DNA from: an uncultured Oscillospiraceae bacterium
GTDB taxonomy: Bacteria; Bacillota; Clostridia; Oscillospirales; Ruminococcaceae
Direction: 5' to 3'
DNA length: 5,502 bases
Assembly: GCA_934527255.1 (NCBI GenBank)
Contig: CAKTAM010000117.1
Span: 1 to 5,502, forward strand
The stretch's first letter is position 1, and each line of letters starts with the position of its first letter. The notes beneath the pieces were generated by a model, which made no database searches, was not told the origin of the DNA, and was given only the letters and a program-made list of their open reading frames with translations. A program made the position numbers and the translations under genes. This document shows positions 1 through 5,205 of this stretch, piece after piece.

Positions 1-1
1 G

Positions 2-1057
2 GAGCAGCAGCTGAATACTGCAAATACCGTTGTGATCGCAGCCGTACAGCCGCAGACGGAATTTTCCGGGCTGGACACCGCCGCACTGGAAAAGGCGGCA
101 GAGAACAGCACCTATACTTATCAGCTGCTTTCAGCCGAAAGCGAGAGTCAGCAGTATGAGGCGCTCTGCGCCGCTGCAGCCGAGCCCTCAACTGCCGTTC
201 TGGTCGCCGATCTTTCCAGCCGCGCCTATGCCCCGCTGATCGTTCGGCTGGCACAAAAATATGGGCTGCCGCTGATTTTGTGCGGGGTTCAGCCCTCCGC
301 ACAAACGCTGGCGGAATATGACAATTGCTGGTATGTGGGGTTCGATCCTGCTCTGGCCGCCGAGCAGCAGGCCGGGCTGCTGATTCAGGCATTCCGCAAT
401 GGGCTTGTCACCGACCAGAACGGCGATTATAAGCAAAGCTGCCTGTGTGTGGGTTCGCTGGCCACACTGGCCAACCAGCAAAGCGGCTATGCTTCAAAGC
501 TTCTGCAGGCGCTGGAGATCGGCGGCATTCACGTTGCCGCAGCGGCAGATATGGTGACTGCCGCCGATGCCGAAACGCTGGCGCAGCGCTTGGATGCGCT
601 GCTTCTTCCCCAGACGCAGGCCGAAACCATTGGAGAGGAAACTGCTGACGGCGAGATATTCACACAGCTGGAAGAGGCCCTTGCACCTGCCGCCGCCCAG
701 ACAGAGCTGTTCATCTGCGGCGATGTGATGGCCACGGAAAGCGTACTGCAAACCGTTGCCGCCCTGCACGCCGCCGCCAGCGAGGAAGCGCTGGCCGGGC
801 TTGCCACGCCGGAACAAACGTATACCGTTATCGGCTTTGGCCGCAGCGACGCCATTGAGGCCGCCCTGGCTGACGGAACGCTTCTTGGCACGGTTACTCA
901 GGATACCGCCGCGGCCGCACAGGCTGTCTATGCCATTTGCGAAAACCTGCTGCGGCACGAATCCCCCACCGGCGGCACCGATTATCATCTGAATGACAAC
1001 CGCAGTCTGATGCTGAATTATCAGGTATTGACCGCCGATATCAAGGAGCCGACATGA
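2..1057 (+). CDS. MglB-like periplasmic sugar-binding protein fold (5' end outside window)
   Basis: The frame is open from the left edge (first residues EQQLNTANTVVIAAV), so the gene is 5'-truncated by the window. A GTG at 32 lies inside what looks like the first beta strand (TVVIAAV) and is not a credible start. Numbering from that GTG, the protein follows the galactose/glucose-binding protein MglB from end to end: hinge-region strand LPLILCGVQPS (79-89), YDNCWYVGFD (96-105), a D128-x-N-x-D132 loop like the MglB calcium loop, ELFICGDVMA (225-234), and the C-terminal IGFGRSDAIEAALADGTLLG (267-286) with GTVTQD. Known family members are exported ligand-binding components of ABC sugar importers or chemoreceptors. 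The signal or lipoprotein peptide would lie upstream of the window. Residues that contact sugar in MglB (H152, D154, R158, N211, D236 of E. coli, from memory) seem not to be conserved, so the ligand is unknown. The protein is Ala-rich. It overlaps the next gene by ATGA. The fold assignment is firm; the ligand and role are open. Confidence 0.8.
   Translation, partial: EQQLNTANTVVIAAVQPQTEFSGLDTAALEKAAENSTYTYQLLSAESESQQYEALCAAAAEPSTAVLVADLSSRAYAPLIVRLAQKYGLPLILCGVQPSAQTLAEYDNCWYVGFDPALAAEQQAGLLIQAFRNGLVTDQNGDYKQSCLCVGSLATLANQQSGYASKLLQALEIGGIHVAAAADMVTAADAETLAQRLDALLLPQTQAETIGEETADGEIFTQLEEALAPAAAQTELFICGDVMATESVLQTVAALHAAASEEALAGLATPEQTYTVIGFGRSDAIEAALADGTLLGTVTQDTAAAAQAVYAICENLLRHESPTGGTDYHLNDNRSLMLNYQVLTADIKEPT
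1043..1048 (+). promoter_or_regulatory. Ribosome binding site of rlmD inside the upstream gene
   Basis: AAGGAG ends five bases before the ATG at 1054 and lies within the last codons of the upstream gene. Together with the ATGA stop/start overlap it supports 1054 as the start and points to translational coupling. No intergenic space remains for a separate promoter directly before this gene. Confidence 0.8.
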
Positions 1058-2454
1058 CCGAGTTTGTGAAAAATCAAATTGTGCCGCTGACCATCACTGC
1101 CCTTTCCAGCGACGGAAACGGCATTGGCCATATCGACGGCATGGCTGTTTTTGTGGCGGGCGCAGTCGTAGGCGACGAGTTGGATGTCCGCCTGGCCAAG
1201 CTTTGCAAAAGCTATGCGTTTGGCATTATTGAGCAAATTCGCACACCGTCGCCGGAACGTATTGCGGCAGACTGCGCCGTCTGCCGCTCCTGCGGCGGCT
1301 GTGACTTTCGCACCATGACCTATGTGGCCGAGCTGGCCGCCAAACAAGGCTTTGTGCGTGACGCATTGGTTCGGCTGGGTGGTCTATCCGCTGCGGTGGA
1401 GCCGGTCCTTCCCTCTCCGCAGATCGACGGTTACCGCAATAAGGTGCAGTACCCGCTTACCCACCTGCCCGATGGCCGTACAGCCGTCGGCTTTTACGCA
1501 AGCCGCAGTCACCGTGTCATCCCCTGCCCGGATTGCTGCCTGCAGCCCTCTGTGCTCAACAATATTGTTCACACACTGTGCCGCCTGATCGACCGCTTTC
1601 AGCTTTCCCTGTATGAGGAAAGCAGTCATCATGGGCTGATACGGCACCTGTATCTGCGCCATGCCGTGCACACCGGCGAGATCATGGTTTGCCTGGTATG
1701 CAACGGCCGCCGACTGCCGCACAGTAAAGAGCTGCTGGCTCAGCTGCTGACCGCCCACCCCGAGATCACCACGGTCGTTTTGAACGTCAATACCCGGCAA
1801 ACCAACGTTATCACCGGCGAGGAAAACCTGGTTTTGTACGGTAAGGGCGTGATTCACGATACCCTTTGCGGCGTCCCGGTCACTCTGGACCCGCTCTCTT
1901 TTTACCAGGTCAACACGCTGGGGGCCGAACAGCTTTACCGTGTGGCTGCACACTTTGCCGCTGCCCCTTTGCCGAATGGCCGCTATCCCGCCACCGGTAC
2001 GCTGTTGGATCTGTATTGCGGGGCGGGAACCATCGGGCTTTCCATGGTCGGCGCTTTTCAGCGGCTAATCGGTGTGGAGATCGTTCCGCAGGCGGTGGAA
2101 AATGCCCGTGCTAACGCGCTTTCCATGGGTCTGACAGAGGAACGCGCCCGTTTTCTGTGCGCCGATGCAGGTACTGCCGCCGTCAAACTGGCTGCAGAGG
2201 GGCTGCTGCCGGACGTTGTTGTGCTTGACCCGCCCCGAAAAGGCTGCAGCGGCGATACGCTGGATGCCGTGCTACGCATGCAGCCCGCGCGCCTTGTCAT
2301 GGTCAGCTGCAACCCGGCCACAGCCGCCCGTGACCTGCGCGTTTTGTGCGATAACGGCTACCTTTTAGAGAAGGTGCAGCCGGTGGATATGTTCCCCCGC
2401 ACCCGGCATGTGGAGACGGTCGCACTGCTTTCACGCAGCTGTACCGATGCCTGA
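1054..2454 (+). CDS. rlmD: 23S rRNA (uracil-5-)-methyltransferase, RlmD/RumA family, with TRAM domain
   Basis: A SAM-dependent enzyme that makes 5-methyluridine in 23S rRNA; it acts in the cytoplasm on rRNA during ribosome maturation. The 466 residues are normal for the TRAM-containing family. Residues 1-60 form the TRAM RNA-binding domain. C74-x5-C80-x2-C83 match the RlmD iron-sulfur cysteines, with C161 (in DCCLQP) the likely fourth ligand of the 4Fe-4S cluster. YRNK (127-130) and SFYQVN (282-287) are family motifs. DLYCGAGTIGL (319-329) is the SAM-binding motif, LDPPRKG (391-397) the active-site loop, VSCNP has the catalytic C419, and E454 in HVET is the likely general base. All key residues are present, so it should be active. 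E. coli RlmD modifies U1939; the Bacillus homologue RlmCD modifies both U747 and U1939. Which positions this one modifies cannot be read from sequence. The start is set by AAGGAG and the ATGA overlap with the upstream gene. No terminator follows. Confidence 0.93.
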   Translation: MTEFVKNQIVPLTITALSSDGNGIGHIDGMAVFVAGAVVGDELDVRLAKLCKSYAFGIIEQIRTPSPERIAADCAVCRSCGGCDFRTMTYVAELAAKQGFVRDALVRLGGLSAAVEPVLPSPQIDGYRNKVQYPLTHLPDGRTAVGFYASRSHRVIPCPDCCLQPSVLNNIVHTLCRLIDRFQLSLYEESSHHGLIRHLYLRHAVHTGEIMVCLVCNGRRLPHSKELLAQLLTAHPEITTVVLNVNTRQTNVITGEENLVLYGKGVIHDTLCGVPVTLDPLSFYQVNTLGAEQLYRVAAHFAAAPLPNGRYPATGTLLDLYCGAGTIGLSMVGAFQRLIGVEIVPQAVENARANALSMGLTEERARFLCADAGTAAVKLAAEGLLPDVVVLDPPRKGCSGDTLDAVLRMQPARLVMVSCNPATAARDLRVLCDNGYLLEKVQPVDMFPRTRHVETVALLSRSCTDA

Positions 2455-2467
2455 CAGGCATTGCCTG
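2447..2467 (+). repeat. Two overlapping palindromes across the rlmD stop codon
   Basis: ATGCCTG (2447-2453), A, CAGGCAT (2455-2461) form a perfect 15-base dyad that includes the TGA stop. The middle arm is also complementary to TGCCTG (2462-2467), so it could pair with either side. No T run follows, so it is not a standard intrinsic terminator. It may be an mRNA 3'-end structure or chance. Confidence 0.5.
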
Positions 2468-2510
2468 CGCTTGTCACAAAAGCCAAAATCACAAAAAAAC
2501 GAATCGGGCT

Positions 2511-2579
2511 GAACAGCAATAGGGATTCTCTATCTGCTACAAATATAGTATTATAAAGCAGCAGGCCATATTGCTGTTC
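2511..2579 (+). repeat. 69-base imperfect hairpin with alternative pairings in the intergenic gap
   Basis: GAACAGCAATA (2511-2521) and TATTGCTGTTC (2569-2579) are perfect 11-base inverted repeats. Inside them CTGCT (2534-2538) can pair with AGCAG (2557-2561), around an A+T-rich loop at 2539-2556. The left arm can instead form a local hairpin: 2515-2524 pairs with 2528-2538, with one bulged C, one G-U pair and a three-base loop. AAAGCAG (2555-2561) can also pair with CTGCTTT (2581-2587). There is no U run after the right arm. The A+T-rich core holds -10-like hexamers (TATTAT at 2549) but no good -35 was found. It could be an mRNA-stabilising or regulatory leader for the next gene, or a decayed repeat; no target-site duplication was seen. 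Confidence 0.5.
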
Positions 2580-2626
2580 TCTGCTTTCACAACACACTCA
2601 GAGCACGGCCGCTTCACATATTGATT

Positions 2627-2632
2627 GGAGGG
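2627..2632 (+). promoter_or_regulatory. Ribosome binding site that fixes a TTG start
   Basis: GGAGGG ends seven bases before TTG 2640, which is ideal spacing. An earlier in-frame TTG at 2625 overlaps this site and has none of its own, so 2640 is chosen as the start of the DUF1810 gene. Confidence 0.8.
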
Positions 2633-2639
2633 AACTTCC

Positions 2640-3068
2640 TTGACATACGATCTGACGCGTTTTCTGCAGGCCCAACAGCTGGATTATCCGCTGGCGCTGG
2701 CCGAAATTCAAAGCGGAAAAAAGATCAACCATTGGATCTGGTATATTTTTCCCCAGCTGAAAGGATTAGGCCAAAGCGAAATGTCGGAATATTATGGCAT
2801 TCAGGATTTAGACGAAGCCAAGGCTTATCTGGCAAACCCAGTTTTAAATGAAAGACTGGTGCAGATTTGCCGTGCACTATTGTCGCTTTCTACCAACGAT
2901 GCCGCCGCTGTCATGGGAAGGCCGGATGATATCAAGCTGAAATCTTCCATGACGCTGTTTGCGGCAGCAGCCGATTCACCGAATATTTTTGAAGCGGTAC
3001 TGGAAAAGTACTATCGGGGCAAGAAAGATTTCCACACGCTTGCGATGCTTGGGCTGGGTACCAGATAG
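2640..3068 (+). CDS. DUF1810 family protein
   Basis: A complete 142-residue protein with the usual length and conserved core of the DUF1810 family. Visible family features, numbered from the TTG start: DLTRFLQAQQ (4-13), ALAEIQSGKK followed by NHWIWYIFPQLKGLG (near 29-43), the FYGI-like YYGI, LDEAKAYLANPVLNERL, and DDIKLKSSMTLFAAAA near residue 100. The conserved HWxWYIFPQ aromatic patch and the KLxSSMTLF motif are intact. No signal peptide or membrane segment is visible, so a soluble cytoplasmic protein is expected. I know of no established biochemical function and do not assign one. It starts with TTG behind a very good GGAGGG. The GNAT gene begins 37 bases downstream, so the two could share a transcript. 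Sampled G+C (49 of 120 bases in 2701-2820) is clearly below that of the flanking methyltransferase genes, which suggests a separate origin. Confidence 0.9.
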   Translation: MTYDLTRFLQAQQLDYPLALAEIQSGKKINHWIWYIFPQLKGLGQSEMSEYYGIQDLDEAKAYLANPVLNERLVQICRALLSLSTNDAAAVMGRPDDIKLKSSMTLFAAAADSPNIFEAVLEKYYRGKKDFHTLAMLGLGTR

Positions 3069-3105
3069 CGGATCTAGCGTTTTCTGTAAAAAGAAAGGTC
3101 ATGCT

Positions 3106-3644
3106 ATGAATTTTACCGGTACTGTGCCATTGGAAACTTCCCGGTTGCTTTTGCGTCCATTTGCCCCATCCGATGTGCAGGACTGTCTGCGCTTTTGGGC
3201 GGCTGATCCGTCTGTTTACCGCTATATCAGTCAGGAGCCTATGACGGTTGACGAGATCGAAGAGTGGCTTTCCAAAGCTGCTCAGGCACATGCTGATCCT
3301 CAAACATTCTATTGGGCAATTGTCACAAAGGAACAGCAGGAAGTGATTGGTGAACTGTTTGTCGACAGTTTCAGCGTCAGAAACAGCCGATGCGAGCTGG
3401 ATTGGAAAATCGGAAGTCGATTTTGGGGCAACGGTTATGCCGTAGAGGCCGCTGAATGCGTTCTTTTTTATTTAACACATGAAGTCGGCTTTCATCGCAT
3501 ACAAGCCAAGTGCTGCGTAAAAAACCGGGCGTCTGAACGGGTCATGCAGAAATCGGCATGAAAAAAGAAGGTCTTTTTCGCGACTATTTTTACAGTGCAG
3601 AGGATGGCTGGCAGGACGTGGTGATATACGACCGACTTGCCTGA
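3106..3644 (+). pseudogene. GNAT N-acetyltransferase (RimJ/RimL-like), frameshifted near the 3' end
   Basis: The start is ATG 3106, seven bases after AAAGG (3094-3098). The intact frame encodes 151 residues and stops at TGA 3559-3561. It is a clear acetyl-CoA-dependent GNAT enzyme of the Acetyltransf_3 type: LETSRLLLRPF (9-19), EVIGELFV (79-86), the acetyl-CoA-binding stretch GSRFWGNGYAVEAA (103-116), HEVGFHRIQAKCCVKNRAS (125-143), then ERVMQK. Family members continue with GMxxEG and final strands. Exactly that continuation (IGMKKEGLFRDYFYSAEDGW, then QDVVIYDRLA) is read in the -1 frame from 3552 to the TGA at 3642-3644. One missing A in the run at 3550-3552 would restore a normal 179-residue protein. 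I therefore call it a frameshifted gene: a recent inactivating deletion or a sequencing/assembly error. The lost part is the C-terminal end of the fold, so the short product is probably inactive. The substrate is unknown. Sampled G+C is low (24 of 60 in 3301-3360). Confidence 0.85.
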
Positions 3645-3864
3645 AGCAATGCTTGACCGGAAGATACGTTTCTGCAGATGCTGCCTTTTCAGCACATCTT
3701 TCATTGTAAAAAATCAGATTTTTCTTTTCAGGCAAACAGGCAGTCTTTTCGCAGCCTACAGCAAAATATATACAGCAGCAGTGTAAGCAGCGGCTGCAGC
3801 TTTTCCTGCGCGGACGGTCCAGCTGCTGTAAACTGCGCTTTTTTGAAAAGAAAGGCTTATAGAT
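3645..3864 (+). other. Intergenic gap before the second methyltransferase
   Basis: No gene is supported here. A small dyad AAGCA-A-TGCTT (3644-3654) lies just after the GNAT full-length stop. A weak bulged hairpin at 3676-3699 (AGATGCTG against CAGCACATCT) is followed by only TTTC and is at best a poor terminator. AAAAATC-A-GATTTTT (3709-3723) is an A+T-only-type palindrome. TATATA at 3767-3772 could be a -10 element, but the hexamer 17 bases upstream (TCTTTT) is a poor -35. The stretch 3770-3835 is rich in GCAGC/GCTGC and can fold on itself. The ribosome binding site AAAGG (3851-3855) belongs to the next gene. Confidence 0.4.
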
Positions 3865-5013
3865 ATGAAATGCAAACTCACTTCCATGGGCTGTGGCGGC
3901 TGCCAGGCGTTAGAACAGCCTTATGCAGAACAGCTGCAAGACAAGCAGCAAAGCATTCAGCAGCTGCTGGGACGGTTTGGCCCGGTCAGCCCCATTGTGG
4001 GGGCTGCTTCGCCTTTGCACTATCGCTGTAAGGTGACCGCCAGCTTTGCGGCAGACCGCAGCGGCCGCCTGCTGAGCGGACTGTACGCTCAGGGCACACA
4101 CCGCGTTTTGCAGGGCGGCCCATGCCTGCTGGAGGATGAAGCGGCCTCCCGCGCCGCAGCAGCGGTGCGGCAATGCGCCGCCGCCTGTCACTATGCCCCC
4201 TATGACGAAGACCGCGGCGTTGGGCTGCTGCGTCATGTGTTGGTGCGCCGCGGCGCAGCCACCGGACAGCTGATGGTCGTACTGGTCACCGCACAGCCCT
4301 TGCTGCCTGGCGCAAAGGCTTTTGTCAGCCGCCTGCGGCAGCTGTGTCCGCAGATCACGACCATTGTTCAAAATATCAACCAAAAGGATTCCAGTGCGGT
4401 TCTGGGCAGCCGCTGCAAAACCTTATGGGGCCCCGGCTTTATTGAGGATGAACTTTGCGGCTGTCGCTTTCTTTTGTCCCCTACATCGTTTTATCAGGTA
4501 AACCCGGCGCAAACCGAAAAGCTCTACCAGTTAGCCATGCAGGCCGCGCATCTGCAGCCCGGCTGTTCGGTGCTGGACGCCTACTGCGGCACCGGCACCA
4601 TTGGATTGATCGCCGCACACTGCGGCGCAGGCCAGGTGCTTGGCGTGGAGAGCAACCGCAGCGCCGTGCAGGACGCCATCCGAAATGCCCGCCGAAACGG
4701 CATTCGAAACGCCCGTTTTGTTGCTGAGGATGCCGGTCGTTTTTTGCAGCGGATGGCCGCCGACCCAACTGCCGCCGCACCGGATGTTGTTTTTATGGAT
4801 CCGCCCCGCGCGGGCAGCACCCCTGCTTTTCTGCGGTCGCTGGTTCAGCTTGAACCAAAACGCATCGTTTATATTTCCTGCAGCCCGCAGACGCAGGCCC
4901 GCGACCTGCAGCAGTTGACCCGGGAAGCTTACCGGGTGGAAAGCATTCAGCCGGTCGATCTTTTCCCCTATACCGCACATACAGAATGCATCGTCGCCCT
5001 GACAAAGCGGTGA
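3865..5013 (+). CDS. TRAM-less 23S rRNA (uracil-5-)-methyltransferase, RlmC-like
   Basis: A 382-residue SAM-dependent RNA m5U methyltransferase that lacks the N-terminal TRAM domain of its neighbour at 1054 and is close in length to E. coli RlmC (375). It begins directly with the iron-sulfur motif C3-x6-C10-x2-C13, and C87 is the probable fourth ligand; E. coli RlmC uses C3, C11, C14 and C87. SFYQVN (208-213) and DAYCGTGTIGL (238-248) serve SAM binding, MDPPRAG (311-317) is the active-site loop, C339 in ISCSP is the catalytic nucleophile, and E374 in HTEC the likely base. In YRCKV (53-57) a Cys stands where the neighbour and RlmC have Asn. All catalytic residues are present. The rRNA position is not readable from sequence: U747 would fit the RlmC-like layout, but automatic annotation may call it RlmD. 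The start is backed by AAAGG nine bases upstream. The nearest terminator is 120 bases past the stop. G+C is high (39 of 60 in 4561-4620). Confidence 0.9.
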   Translation: MKCKLTSMGCGGCQALEQPYAEQLQDKQQSIQQLLGRFGPVSPIVGAASPLHYRCKVTASFAADRSGRLLSGLYAQGTHRVLQGGPCLLEDEAASRAAAAVRQCAAACHYAPYDEDRGVGLLRHVLVRRGAATGQLMVVLVTAQPLLPGAKAFVSRLRQLCPQITTIVQNINQKDSSAVLGSRCKTLWGPGFIEDELCGCRFLLSPTSFYQVNPAQTEKLYQLAMQAAHLQPGCSVLDAYCGTGTIGLIAAHCGAGQVLGVESNRSAVQDAIRNARRNGIRNARFVAEDAGRFLQRMAADPTAAAPDVVFMDPPRAGSTPAFLRSLVQLEPKRIVYISCSPQTQARDLQQLTREAYRVESIQPVDLFPYTAHTECIVALTKR

Positions 5014-5133
5014 TTTTTCAGGGTGCATTGTTTTATTTAAAAATATGCAGGGAATAACCATCGTTCCCATAGAAAAAGCCAAGTGGCCGCCCAGAAACGC
5101 CGGTAATGCCGAAAGCCCCAAAACGCTGACTTT
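5014..5133 (+). other. Long 3' untranslated stretch after the RlmC-like gene
   Basis: No supported gene. It contains an A+T-rich start (5030-5046), a short hairpin GGGAA (5050-5054) with TTCCC (5064-5068), and a G+C-rich tail that runs into the terminator. An ATG at 5045 opens a 54-codon frame that ends at 5207-5209, overlapping the marR-type start, but it has no ribosome binding site and would be read through the terminator stem, so it is not called. Confidence 0.4.
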
Positions 5134-5164
5134 GCCCGCAGAAAAAATCTGCGGGCGCTTTTTT
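5134..5164 (+). terminator. Strong intrinsic terminator
   Basis: GCCCGCAGA (5134-5142), loop AAAAA, TCTGCGGGC (5148-5156) form a perfect 9-base-pair, mostly G+C stem, followed by GC and six T (5159-5164). It should end transcripts from the RlmC-like gene. The opposite strand lacks a T run after the stem, so it acts in one direction only. Confidence 0.93.
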
Positions 5165-5191
5165 GACTTGACAATGGTACGAAATCATACT
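5163..5191 (+). promoter_or_regulatory. Possible promoter of the MarR-family gene
   Basis: TTGACT (5163-5168), a 17-base spacer and CATACT (5186-5191, four of six consensus bases) give a sigma-A-like match that overlaps the terminator T run. A second -35-like hexamer TTGACA (5168-5173) overlaps it but has no -10 at proper spacing. A start near 5198 would leave out most of the ribosome binding site GGAGGAG (5192-5198), which argues against this assignment or implies leaderless-like translation. Confidence 0.3.
5177..5190 (+). promoter_or_regulatory. Candidate operator palindrome upstream of the MarR-family gene
   Basis: GTACGAAATCATAC is symmetric at ten of fourteen positions (GTA-n-GA-nn-TC-n-TAC) and lies just upstream of the ribosome binding site. 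MarR regulators commonly bind such dyads in their own promoter, so autoregulation is plausible but untested. It is shorter than many MarR sites. Confidence 0.35.
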
Positions 5192-5205
5192 GGAGGAGAA
5201 GCCCC

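Noticed and set aside
494..988. Long open frames on the - strand inside the MglB-like gene
   Set aside because: They are a by-product of GC-rich codon use; the + strand protein has clear family similarity throughout.
1384..1953. 189-codon - strand frame inside rlmD
   Set aside because: It mirrors a well-supported methyltransferase gene and has no recognisable domain.
2625..2639. Upstream TTG at 2625 as start of the DUF1810 gene
   Set aside because: It overlaps the good ribosome binding site (2627-2632), which is spaced correctly for TTG 2640, and family members begin near DLxRF.
2959..3105. N-terminal extension of the GNAT frame back to 2959
   Set aside because: It overlaps the DUF1810 gene in another frame; the family N-terminus (ETSRLLLRPF) and a ribosome binding site support ATG 3106.
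3561..3567. A AAA AAG heptamer as a programmed frameshift site for the GNAT gene
   Set aside because: It comes after the in-frame stop at 3559-3561, so ribosomes in the original frame would not reach it.
3676..3723. Hairpins as a terminator for the GNAT transcript
   Set aside because: The first stem is bulged with only three T's after it, and the second is A+T-only apart from one pair; neither is convincing.
3770..3835. GCAGC/GCTGC-rich stretch as a microsatellite or repeat array
   Set aside because: The units are irregular and not in tandem; it is better seen as composition bias with small palindromes.
4531..5121. 196-codon - strand frame opposite the RlmC-like gene
   Set aside because: It lies opposite conserved catalytic motifs and its translation shows no recognisable family.
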